Assembly (NCBI GenBank): GCA_947385375.1
Contig: CANDKR010000013.1
Span: 1-38,852 of the forward strand
Length of the DNA: 38,852 nucleotides
From: an uncultured Clostridia bacterium
GTDB lineage: Bacteria; Bacillota; Clostridia; TANB77; CAG-508
Direction of reading: 5' to 3'
Shown: in pieces, positions 18,424-27,160 of the stretch
Position numbering within the stretch: the first letter of the stretch is position 1
Layout of the letters: every line of letters starts with the position of its first letter
Translations under genes and position numbers: made by a program
The notes under the pieces: model-generated
The model's database searches: none
What the model was told of the DNA's origin: nothing
The model's input: the letters and a program-made list of their open reading frames with translations, nothing else

Positions 18424-18452
18424 TTGTTTTTTGTCATAAAGCATGTTATAAT
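18424..18452 (+). promoter_or_regulatory. Promoter of the DUF4364 gene
   Basis: TTGTTT (18424-18429), a 17-base spacer and TATAAT (18447-18452), with an extended -10 TGT. Confidence 0.75.
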
Positions 18453-18478
18453 ACAGATAGTTTTGGGAGGTGCTTAAT

Positions 18479-19027
18479 TTGAAGCTTAATTCAGACGATC
18501 AAACTTTAGCAGAAAACAAAATTTTAATTTTATATATACTAGATAAAGTTGGAAAACCTATATCACATAACGAATTATTAGAACTTGTTATTTCGATTTC
18601 AGATATGAATTATTTTTATTTTCAACAGTTTTTATTAGACTTATTAGATGACAATTATGTAAGTACCTTTAAGAAAGAAAATGATGATATTTATGAACTA
18701 ACTGAAGATGGAAAAAATGCGTTAGACTTGACTATTGACATCATACCGGGCATATTAAAACTTAGGGTTGATAGTCAGTTCAAGGAAAATCTAAGTTCCA
18801 TAAAAGATGAGTTTTCAATAGTTGCAGAATACGCACCAGTTACTGAAACTGACTTTTCTGTAAAGTGCAAAATAATTGAAAACAATAACACAGTTTTTAA
18901 CTTAGAAGCTTATGCTGGTTCAAGAGACCAAGCAAAGCAAATAGTTAATAATTGGAAAAAGCACGCAATACATATTTATCCAGAAATTTTACATACCTTG
19001 ATAGATGAAAGAGATGAAGAAATTTAA
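18479..19027 (+). CDS. DUF4364-family winged-helix protein
   Basis: 182 residues from a TTG start. The frame is open from a GTG at 18470, but that codon is the last base of the GGGAGG ribosome site, so the TTG eight bases later is the real start. The N-terminal ~90 residues look like a winged-helix DNA-binding domain (KILILYILDKVGKPISHNELLEL, DIYELTEDGKNAL). The remainder is the DUF4364 effector part, ending in a region found in Clostridia proteins of unknown function. A regulator is likely; its targets are unknown. It converges with trmH, and the two stop codons share bases. Confidence 0.85.
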   Translation: MKLNSDDQTLAENKILILYILDKVGKPISHNELLELVISISDMNYFYFQQFLLDLLDDNYVSTFKKENDDIYELTEDGKNALDLTIDIIPGILKLRVDSQFKENLSSIKDEFSIVAEYAPVTETDFSVKCKIIENNNTVFNLEAYAGSRDQAKQIVNNWKKHAIHIYPEILHTLIDERDEEI

Positions 19028-19043
19028 TTCTTCATCTCTTTTT
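19010..19043 (+). terminator. Terminator built from the overlapping ends of two convergent genes
   Basis: AGAGATGAAGAA (19010-19021), a 6-base loop, TTCTTCATCTCT (19028-19039) and a T5 tract. The 5' arm is the last coding sequence of the DUF4364 gene and the 3' arm is the last coding sequence of trmH. It serves the plus strand best. Confidence 0.75.
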
Positions 19044-19819
19044 GTCTTACTGTTTCATATAAAATAACGCCTGTGGCAACTGCTGCATTTAAACTTTCAG
19101 TCTTGCCTAGCATTGGAATTTTAATTTTAGTATCTGCTAAATTTAATATTTCTGTTGAAACACCGTTTGCTTCATTACCAATAACCACAGCTTTTTTCTT
19201 ATAATCTACATCATATATACTTTTATCTGTTTTTAAGTCTGTTGCATAAATCTCAATTTTGTGTTTTTTAAGCTCTTTTAATGTCTTAACTAAATCCTCA
19301 CACTCAATTATTTTTACTCTGAAAATTGCTCCCATTGTTGAACGTACAACCTTAGGATTATATTGGTCTGCTGTCCCTTTTGATACTAAGATTTGCTTTA
19401 AATTAATACTATCTGCTGTTCTTAGTATTGTTCCCATATTTCCGTGGATCTTGGATATTATCAAGCACAAGAAAAAAATCCTCTTTAAAATCAATACCAT
19501 TTTCTGCACTTGGATACTTCTCAATAATAGCCATTATCCCTTGAGGGTTAGTAACATCTGTCATTGTATAGAAAACTTTTTCACTAACATATATGCAATC
19601 ATATTTTGCAATTTCATACATAAGCTCATTTGGAATTGCGCTTTCTGTTTTACAGTCATCACAAATTACAATTTGCTTTATAACAGCTTCTTCTGAAATA
19701 GCTTCTTCTATCATCTTAATTCCTTCTACTATGAATTCGCCATACTCTTCTCTGTATTTCTTTTCTTTTAATTTTTTAACATGTTTTACAAACTCATTAT
19801 CTTTACTTGTAATAACCAT
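19024..19819 (-). CDS. TrmH/SpoU-family RNA 2'-O-methyltransferase, needs +1 frameshift at CGG
   Basis: SAM-dependent methylation of a ribose 2'-OH in rRNA or tRNA; it looks like the RlmB/YsgA branch. The first frame (from 19819) gives the substrate-binding domain (TSKDNEFVKHVKKLKEKKYR, EFIVEG) and begins the knotted catalytic domain with LVLDNIQDP. There the next in-frame codon is CGG (19444-19442). Reading on in frame gives only 11 codons, while skipping the C gives GGA and DPGNMGTILRTA, the conserved SpoU motif 1, and the rest of the SPOUT domain (VIGNEANGVS, IPMLGKTESLN). The intact joined product has 264 residues. Not an obvious decayed gene. It follows mfd by 52 bases. Confidence 0.85.
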
Positions 19820-19871
19820 AAAAACTCCTTTTTTATTTATTATTTACTTTCTCAAATAATATTATACTACA

Positions 19872-22800
19872 TCATTTTAGTTGTTTCAAAAACTCTTGAA
19901 CTTCGATTAAAAGATTTTTCACATTTTGAAGCTTGAAAGTGATATATGGCTCTGTAGCTGGTGAAAACTTAATTCTATTTCTATAAATTTTCATAAGTTT
20001 ATCAATGCAATCCACATTAAAATTATCTTTTTCAAAATGGAATACAACATTTTCTTGTTTTTGATTTATCTTTAAAACATAAGCAGCACGTGCAAGCATT
20101 TTAATTCTTGCAACTTCTAGTAAGTTTTCTATTTCTTTTGGCATTGTGCCATATCTATCTAAGACCTCATCAGTAACATTTTGAATATCTTCTTCGGTTC
20201 TACAAAGTGCAATATTTTGATAAATCTCAATCTTCTGACTTGGATTTTCAATATATTCATCTGGAATATAGCTTGAAACATTTAAGTCAATTTGAACATC
20301 AATTTCTTCAATGACCTCTTCACCTTTAATCTCTTTTACAACTTCATCTAAAAGCTTGCAATACATATCATATCCGACTTGTTCCATATGTCCATGTTGA
20401 ATTTCTCCAAGTAAACTTCCAGCGCCTCTTATCTCTAAATCTCTCATTGCAATTTTGAAACCTGAACCAAACTCTGTAAATTCCTTTATAGCCTTTAATC
20501 TCTTATCTGCAACTTCTGATAATGATTTATTTCTTTTATATGTGATATACGCATAAGCTTGCTTATCTGAACGTCCTACTCTACCACGTATCTGATAAAG
20601 CTGTGCGAGTCCAAGTCTATCTGCATTTTCTACTATAATAGTATTTGCATTTGGAATATCAATTCCAGACTCTAAAATTGTTGTACAAACAAGCACATTA
20701 GTTTTTTCTTCAATAAAGTCTTGCATAATGCTTTCTAGTTCATTTCCTGACATCTTTCCATGTGCTATATCTATCTTTGCTTCTGGCACAAGTTTTGCAA
20801 TATCATTAGCCTTTTTAGTAATGCCTTCTACATTATTATATAAATAGAAAATTTGACCATTACGCTCTAACTCTTTTGTAATAGCTTCTCTTATAACTTC
20901 TTCATCAAACTCTAACACATAAGTCTGAACTGGCATTCTGTTTTGAGGTGGCTCATATATAACTGACATATCTCTCATACCTACAACTGACATATGAAGC
21001 GTTCTAGGTATTGGTGTTGCAGTCATTGTAAGGACATCAACACTATTCTTCATTTCTTTTACTTTTTCTTTATCTTTAACACCAAAACGATGCTCTTCAT
21101 CTATAATTAGAAGTCCTAAACTCTTTAGTTTTACATCTTTACTTAATACCCTGTGTGTTCCAATAAGTACGTCTATTTCACCAAGTTCAAGTTTCTTTAA
21201 GATTTCTGTTTGTTCTTTTTTAGTCCTAAATCTATTTAAAAGTTCTACTTTAATTGGATAATCTTTCATTCTCTTTTTAAACTCTTCATATTGCTGACTA
21301 GCTAAAATCGTTGTTGGTGCTAGATATACAACTTGTTTCTGATCCATACAAGCCTTAAAAGCTGCACGAATAGCAACTTCTGTTTTACCATATCCGACAT
21401 CTCCACAAAGAAGTCTATCCATAGGTTTTGTGCTTTCCATATCTTTCTTAATTTCCTCAACACATCTTAATTGGTCATCTGTTTCTACGAACTCAAAACT
21501 GTCTTCAAATTCTTTCTGCCAAGGTGTATCTTTAGAAAAAGCAAAGCCTTCCATTTTCTGTCTTTTAGCATATAGACTAACAAGTTCTTCTGCAACTTCT
21601 CTTAAGTTGTTTTTTACTCTTTGTTTTGCCTTTTCCCAATCTTTTGATCCAAGTCTATTTATCTTAGGTGTAGACTTATCTGAACCTATATATTTTCTAA
21701 TATTATCTAAAGAGTTTGTTGGTACATATAAAACATCATCATCTTTATATGCAATTTTGATATAGTCTTTTGTTACACTATCTGCTTTTATAGTTTGAAC
21801 ACCAATATATTGACCAATTCCATGTGTTTTATGAACAATATAATCGCCTACTTTTAAATCAGCAAATACAACCTTCTCACCTTCTTTAAAACTAGATGGT
21901 GTACGAAGTCTTTTAGGTTTACTCTCAAAAATTTCTGCTGTTGATATTACAAGCAAGTTCATTTCTGGCATTTCAAATCCAGCAGACAAAGCGCCAGGTG
22001 TAATAACTATGCCCCCTTGCGCTAAATCATAATTTTCAATATTCTCTCTATAATCGTTGTTTATACCTTTTTCATACAAAAGACTGGACATCTTTTTACA
22101 GCCATCGGTGTTTCCACCAAGGATTATTGTTTGTTTTCCACGTTTAATAGCTTCTTGTAGTTCCTGAAACAATAAATCCATTGAACTACGAAAAAAGTTG
22201 ACCTCCCTATAGCTAAAGCTATATCCATTTCTTTTTGCATGCATACTTTGTTTATCTACAAACCCTACATCTTGTTTTTCAAGATATATTGTCTGTTTGT
22301 CTTCTAACTTACTTGAAACATTATAATAGTCTTGCATTTCAGTAAGCATTTCTGGTACAATTTTATTTCTCTCAATTAAATCCTGTTTTAAACTTTCATT
22401 ATCTTTTGCAATATTTTCAGCTCTTGCTTTAATTTTCTCTATTTCGTCTAGGAATACAATATATTCATCACTTATATAATCTAATAAAGTATTTGATTGC
22501 TCATAAAAACTATCAAAATATTTATCAATCTTTGTTAAAAACTCACCATTTTTAATTGCTTCAAGGTCTTCATCTACTTTTTCTCTAACCTTTTTTACAT
22601 AAGTTTTATCAGAAATTCTCTCACAAATTGTGTCTATGTCTGTTTCTAGTAAGAACTCATAAGCTGGATAAATAGTCGCATCTTCAAGCATTTCAATAGT
22701 TCTTTGACTTGCTATACTAAAGTTTCTTATAGAATCGATTTCATCTCCCCAAAGCTCAATTCTAACACCTTTATTTTTGGAAGTTGCAATATCAATTATT

Positions 22801-23330
22801 CCACCTCTAACACTAAACTGCCCTTTTCCTTCAATAAGGTCATATCTTTCATAACCAAGTAACACTAACTTTTCTTTCAAAGTCTCTAAATCTAAAGTAT
22901 CTCCTACTTTAAGATTTATAACATTTTTATATAGTGCTTCTTTTGTTATCATTTTCTGCATAACAGCTTCAATAGTTGTTACAATAACTTTGGATTTTCC
23001 CTTTACTATATTATTAAGTACGGAAATTCTCTTATATAATAAATCTTTGCTTTCAGCAATATAGTCAAAACTAACAGTATCTCTTTTAGGGAAAAACTTT
23101 ACTTTCTCTCCGAAAAACTCTAAATCTTTAACTATTTTCTTAGCTTGAAGTTCATTATATGTTATTATACAAATTGGTTTTTCTGAATAAAATCTTGTAG
23201 AATAAGCCATATGCACTTTCCCACTATCTGTTAAGCCTGAAAGCATTATTGGAGTTGTGCCTTTTTTCACTTCAAATACATAATCATTAAATTTTTTTAT
23301 ATTTGGAGTCACCTTCACAAGTGAATTCAT
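19872..23330 (-). CDS. mfd: Transcription-repair coupling factor
   Basis: 1152 residues. Displaces RNA polymerase stalled at lesions and recruits the UvrABC excision system. The N-terminal ~350 residues are the UvrB-homology domains. Around residues ~490-560 is the RNA-polymerase-interacting domain (FADLKVGDYIVHKTHGIGQY). The helicase part follows: Walker A in GDVGYGKTE (residue ~640), DEEH, TATPIPRT, QIRGRVGRSD. The C-terminal TRCF domain closes the protein. It has its own promoter and ribosome site AAAGGAG. Downstream is trmH. Confidence 0.98.
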   Translation of the reverse strand: MNSLVKVTPNIKKFNDYVFEVKKGTTPIMLSGLTDSGKVHMAYSTRFYSEKPICIITYNELQAKKIVKDLEFFGEKVKFFPKRDTVSFDYIAESKDLLYKRISVLNNIVKGKSKVIVTTIEAVMQKMITKEALYKNVINLKVGDTLDLETLKEKLVLLGYERYDLIEGKGQFSVRGGIIDIATSKNKGVRIELWGDEIDSIRNFSIASQRTIEMLEDATIYPAYEFLLETDIDTICERISDKTYVKKVREKVDEDLEAIKNGEFLTKIDKYFDSFYEQSNTLLDYISDEYIVFLDEIEKIKARAENIAKDNESLKQDLIERNKIVPEMLTEMQDYYNVSSKLEDKQTIYLEKQDVGFVDKQSMHAKRNGYSFSYREVNFFRSSMDLLFQELQEAIKRGKQTIILGGNTDGCKKMSSLLYEKGINNDYRENIENYDLAQGGIVITPGALSAGFEMPEMNLLVISTAEIFESKPKRLRTPSSFKEGEKVVFADLKVGDYIVHKTHGIGQYIGVQTIKADSVTKDYIKIAYKDDDVLYVPTNSLDNIRKYIGSDKSTPKINRLGSKDWEKAKQRVKNNLREVAEELVSLYAKRQKMEGFAFSKDTPWQKEFEDSFEFVETDDQLRCVEEIKKDMESTKPMDRLLCGDVGYGKTEVAIRAAFKACMDQKQVVYLAPTTILASQQYEEFKKRMKDYPIKVELLNRFRTKKEQTEILKKLELGEIDVLIGTHRVLSKDVKLKSLGLLIIDEEHRFGVKDKEKVKEMKNSVDVLTMTATPIPRTLHMSVVGMRDMSVIYEPPQNRMPVQTYVLEFDEEVIREAITKELERNGQIFYLYNNVEGITKKANDIAKLVPEAKIDIAHGKMSGNELESIMQDFIEEKTNVLVCTTILESGIDIPNANTIIVENADRLGLAQLYQIRGRVGRSDKQAYAYITYKRNKSLSEVADKRLKAIKEFTEFGSGFKIAMRDLEIRGAGSLLGEIQHGHMEQVGYDMYCKLLDEVVKEIKGEEVIEEIDVQIDLNVSSYIPDEYIENPSQKIEIYQNIALCRTEEDIQNVTDEVLDRYGTMPKEIENLLEVARIKMLARAAYVLKINQKQENVVFHFEKDNFNVDCIDKLMKIYRNRIKFSPATEPYITFKLQNVKNLLIEVQEFLKQLK

Positions 23331-23373
23331 ATATGTGCTCCTTTCTTATATTAAAATTCTAAACGTGCTTTCT

Positions 23374-23402
23374 ATTATATAACATTTTCATCATTTTTTC
23401 AA
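23374..23402 (-). promoter_or_regulatory. mfd promoter
   Basis: On the minus strand, TTGAAA (23397-23402), a 17-base spacer and TATAAT (23374-23379), about 45 bases upstream of the ATG. Confidence 0.75.
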
Positions 23403-23468
23403 GGAGTTATACATATTTTCTGCTTTTGCCGAATATCTTTTAATATATCTAAATTGGAGGAAGAAAAT

Positions 23469-24411
23469 ATGAACTGTATTGTTATATCTTTAAAAAAGAA
23501 TTTCTGGACTGTTTTATTTTTGCTTTTTACTATATTCTTGATTTTATTTTCTTCTTCTAATTTAGAAGCTGCAAAATCAGGACTTGTATTGTGGTCAAGC
23601 TCTGTACTACCTAGCTTATTTCCTTTCTTTATTGCAACAGAGCTTCTATATAGAACAAATTTTGTAAACATCTTAGGAAGATTTCTTACAAGATTTATGA
23701 GACCAGTTTTTAATGTTCCTCGGAGAAAGTGCTATTTGCCTTATTTTAGGCACTCTAAGTGGTTATCCAATGGGTGCAAAACTAGCTTGTAATTTAAAAG
23801 AAAGCAAAGTATGTACAAAATATGAAGCAGAAAGACTTATTGCCTTTACTAATAATTCTGGACCTTTATTTGTAATTGCTACTGTTGGTATATCAATGTT
23901 TCATAGCAAAGAAATAGGTTTTTTACTACTATCTACTCACCTACTTTCTGCTCTTACTGTTGGAATTATTTTCAGGAACTGGAAGAAAAATAAAGATGAT
24001 ATTTCTAAAAGATTTTTACAGACCACAAAAAAAGAGCCTCATATCTCTTTTTCTAACTTAGGTGAAATACTTGGTGATAGTATAAAATCATCAATCAATT
24101 TGATACTTACTATTGGTGGCTTTATCGTACTTTTTTCAGTTATTATTTCTATATTTAATACACTTGGAATTTTTACTGGGAATCCAATATTTGCTGGAAT
24201 TTTAGAACTTACAAATGGTTTAAAACTTTCTAATAACATAGTGTTATCTTCTATAATTTTAGGCTTTGGTGGAATTTCGATAATGCTTCAAGTTTATAGT
24301 GTTATTTCAAAAGCTGGACTTTCTATAAAGCCGTATTTATATGGAAAATGCTTGCAAGCTATTTTTGCAGGTATCTATACCTTTATAGCCTTGCAAGCAT
24401 TCCCTATTTAA
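23469..24411 (+). CDS. YlbJ-like sporulation-associated membrane protein, needs +1 frameshift at CGG
   Basis: The ATG at 23469 has GGAGG eight bases upstream. The first frame codes a signal/TM segment and SSSVLPSLFPFFIATELL, then FNVP. The next in-frame codon is CGG (23721-23723); continuing in frame gives 23 unrelated residues and a stop. Skipping the C gives GGA and GESAICLILGTLSGYPMGAKLA, the conserved YlbJ/nucleoside-gate sequence, and a further ~210 residues with about six membrane spans. The joined product has 313 residues. YlbJ proteins are polytopic membrane proteins needed for spore formation in B. subtilis. The role here is inferred by family only. Confidence 0.8.
24347..24401. other. 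Long nested hairpin at the 3' end of ylbJ
   Basis: An outer stem AATGCTTGCAAG-CTAT pairs with ATAG-C-CTTGCAAGCATT (one bulged base), and an inner stem AGGTAT-CT-ATACCT sits within the loop. It lies in the coding end of ylbJ and ends 12 bases from the stop codon of the convergent aminopeptidase gene. On the minus strand it is followed by TTTT, so it may terminate aminopeptidase transcripts. Confidence 0.5.
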
Positions 24412-24413
24412 TA

Positions 24414-25817
24414 TTATCCTCTATAAAAAGCTTCATATCCTTTATATGCTGCATATACATCATATTTGCTTGTTATCTCATAAGGTGAGTGCATTCCAAT
24501 TACTGGAACTCCTGAGTCAACTACTTCCATACCTCTATTTGCAAGAGTTAAAGCGATAGTTCCTCCACCACCTTTGTCAACTTTTCCAAGTTCACAAGCT
24601 TGATATTTAACGCCAGCATTTTCGTAAATTCTTCTAAGTTCTGCAACCATTTCTGATGGAGCTTCAGAAGCACCTGATTTTCCTCTTGAACCTGTGTATT
24701 TAACTATTGTTATTCCTTTTCCAATATATGAAGTATTATTTCTTTCAAATGCTGATGGATAATTTGGATCATATCCTGCATCAACATCTGCTGAAATAGC
24801 CTTTGATTTTGTAAAAGTTCTTTGCAGTGCACTTGGTGTATTTTCGCTTTTTTTATCTAACATCTCGTGAATAAAATCTTCAAATCTTAATGTGCACATA
24901 CCTGTAACACCATTAAATCCAACTTCTTCTTTATCTGTTAACACACATACTGCTGTTTTCTTTGGTGTTTCTATATTTAATAGACCTCTTAAAGCTGTAT
25001 AACAACATACTTTATCATCTTGACCATAAGCTCCAACCATACTGTAATCTAAACCTAGGCTTCTAGCTTTAAAAGCTGGTACGAACTCGATTTCAGAGCT
25101 GATAAAATCAACTTCTGTAATTCCGTATTTTTGATTTAATAAATCAAGCACATTTAACTTTACTCTTTCTGTTACTGTATCATCACTATATGGTATACTT
25201 CCCATTAATATGTTTAAGTCTTCACCTTGAACACCATCTTTTAATTTTCTTTCCATTTGCTCTGCTGCTAAATGTGGCAATAAATCAGATATTGTGAAAA
25301 CTGGGTCTATGTCATTTTCTCCAATTGAAATTTCAATTCTTTCTCCATTTGGTTTTACTACTGTTCCATGCATACTAAGTGGAATATTAGTCCATTGATA
25401 TTTTTTAATACCACCATAGTAGTGTGTTTTTAGCATTGCTATTTCTGAATCCTCATAAAATGGATTTTGTTTTAAATCTATTCTTGGTGAATCACCGTGT
25501 GCAGCAATAATTCTCATACCGTTTGTAAGTGGTTCTTCACCAATTACTGCTGCATATAAGCTTCTACCATGATTTACATAGAATACTTTATCTCCTGCTT
25601 CTAAAGTTTCTTTTTGTTCAATATCTATGAAACCGTTTTTGATTAAAATTTCTTTAGAATTGCTAACAATTTCCTTTTCTGTTTTAGAAGAATTTAAGTA
25701 ATACATATACTCATCTGCAAACTTGAAAATCTCTGTCAAAGTCTCATCACTTTGATTTTCCCAACCATTTTTCTTTACATTAAATAACTTCTCTTTTAGC
25801 TCTTTTCCTTCTGACAT
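24414..25817 (-). CDS. M18-family metalloaminopeptidase
   Basis: 467 residues. Zinc-dependent removal of N-terminal residues, cytoplasmic (no signal peptide). Metal and catalytic residues are visible: His in AAHGDSPRID, Asp in SADVDAGYDP, the Glu pair in LTDKEEVGF and the C-terminal His in IGMHSPYE. The family's YYGGIKKYQWTNIPLSMHG region is present. It starts 33 bases after the pyrimidine phosphorylase gene with a strong AAGGAGG, so it may be the last gene of the pilin-rnhB-phosphorylase run. Stop codons of this gene and ylbJ are 2 bases apart. Confidence 0.92.
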   Translation of the reverse strand: MSEGKELKEKLFNVKKNGWENQSDETLTEIFKFADEYMYYLNSSKTEKEIVSNSKEILIKNGFIDIEQKETLEAGDKVFYVNHGRSLYAAVIGEEPLTNGMRIIAAHGDSPRIDLKQNPFYEDSEIAMLKTHYYGGIKKYQWTNIPLSMHGTVVKPNGERIEISIGENDIDPVFTISDLLPHLAAEQMERKLKDGVQGEDLNILMGSIPYSDDTVTERVKLNVLDLLNQKYGITEVDFISSEIEFVPAFKARSLGLDYSMVGAYGQDDKVCCYTALRGLLNIETPKKTAVCVLTDKEEVGFNGVTGMCTLRFEDFIHEMLDKKSENTPSALQRTFTKSKAISADVDAGYDPNYPSAFERNNTSYIGKGITIVKYTGSRGKSGASEAPSEMVAELRRIYENAGVKYQACELGKVDKGGGGTIALTLANRGMEVVDSGVPVIGMHSPYEITSKYDVYAAYKGYEAFYRG

Positions 25818-25850
25818 CTTTATCCTCCTTATTTCTTTTGTATTTTATAA

Positions 25851-27152
25851 TTATAATACATCTAGTATAACACTAGGTTTTTTCACCTTTTTATCTAATA
25901 TTGTGTACGCATTTCTAACTTTTAATACTGCCTCATCTGCTTTTTTAGGGTCATTTGCGTGAACATAAGCCATAATTTCGTCTTTGCTTACTTTATCACC
26001 AGTCTTCTTGCATACAATGATACCTACTCTTGGATCGATATCATCTTCCTTTTTCAATCTTCCTGCACCTAAGTCAACACTTGCTCTTCCTATAAGTTCT
26101 GCACTTAAGTCTGTAACAAAACCTGATTTATTACTTACAACAGGTACAATAATTGGAGCTTTTTCAAACTTCTCTAAATTTTCAATATATGAAGTATCTC
26201 CACCTTGTTTACCCACAAGTTCTACGAATTTTTTATATGCTTTTCCACTCTCGATTTCTTTTACAATTTTCTTTTCATTCTCTTCTAAGTCATCTCCAAG
26301 CCCTGCCATTTTAAGCATATATGAACCAAAAGTTAGGATAATTTCTCTAACATCTTCTGTCATATCACCTCTTAAAGCTTTTACTGCTTCAACTACTTCT
26401 AAAGAATTTCCAACACTGTAACCTACTGGCTCATTCATATTTGTTAATATACACATAACATTTCTGCCTGCGTTTTTACCTATGTTTTTCATAACTTTTG
26501 AAAGTGTTTTTGCATCAGATTTTGTCTCCATAAAAGCACCTTTACCACAAGTTACATCTAATATTATGTTTTGTGCGCCTGAAGCAATTTTCTTACTCAT
26601 AATACTTGAAGCTATAAGTGGTGTACTATCAACACATGCTATTGTATCTCTTAAAGCATATATTTTTTTATCCGCTGGTGCTAAATTAGCGCTTTGACTA
26701 ATTAATGCAATACCAATTTCCTTGACATTTTTCTTTACTTCATCAATCTCTATATCTGTTTTATAACCTGGTATAGATTGTAATTTATCAACAGTTCCAC
26801 CTGTAATTCCTAATCCTCTTCCAGACATTTTTACAATTGGAATCCCCATTGAAGCCATGATTGGCATTAATATTAAAGTAATTTTATCTCCAATTCCGCC
26901 TGTACTATGTTTATCAACTGTATTTGAAGCTATATCACTTAAATCTAGCATTTCACCAGAATTTGCCATTGCAATAGTAAGGTCTGATATCTCATCTACT
27001 GTCATACCATTTATACAAATAGCCATAATAAGCGCTGCTGCTTGATAATCTGTAATTTCGCCATTATTATATCCATTAATGAAGAATTCTATTTCTCCTT
27101 TTGTAAGCTCATTACCTGTTTTTTTGTTTTCAATTATATCAATTATATTCAT
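25851..27152 (-). CDS. pdp: Pyrimidine-nucleoside phosphorylase, intact copy
   Basis: Phosphorolysis of thymidine, deoxyuridine and/or uridine to base and (deoxy)ribose-1-phosphate; nucleoside salvage. 433 residues, standard. The phosphate-binding KHSTGGIGDK, the signature KMSGRGLGITGGTVDKLQS and the substrate-pocket NEPVGYSVGN are all present. The C-terminal beta domain has EDDIDPRVGIIVCKKTGD. It begins 8 bases after the preceding paralog. At the position where the paralog needs a frameshift, this gene reads CCA-GTA-GGT without an extra base. Confidence 0.95.
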   Translation of the reverse strand: MNIIDIIENKKTGNELTKGEIEFFINGYNNGEITDYQAAALIMAICINGMTVDEISDLTIAMANSGEMLDLSDIASNTVDKHSTGGIGDKITLILMPIMASMGIPIVKMSGRGLGITGGTVDKLQSIPGYKTDIEIDEVKKNVKEIGIALISQSANLAPADKKIYALRDTIACVDSTPLIASSIMSKKIASGAQNIILDVTCGKGAFMETKSDAKTLSKVMKNIGKNAGRNVMCILTNMNEPVGYSVGNSLEVVEAVKALRGDMTEDVREIILTFGSYMLKMAGLGDDLEENEKKIVKEIESGKAYKKFVELVGKQGGDTSYIENLEKFEKAPIIVPVVSNKSGFVTDLSAELIGRASVDLGAGRLKKEDDIDPRVGIIVCKKTGDKVSKDEIMAYVHANDPKKADEAVLKVRNAYTILDKKVKKPSVILDVL

Positions 27153-27160
27153 CTTATCTC

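Noticed and set aside
19409..19819. Treating trmH (and likewise ylbJ and the second phosphorylase) as ordinary pseudogenes
   Set aside because: The downstream frames are open and conserved over 130-230 codons and all three breaks share the same CGG-A signature. I therefore listed them as genes with a frameshift.
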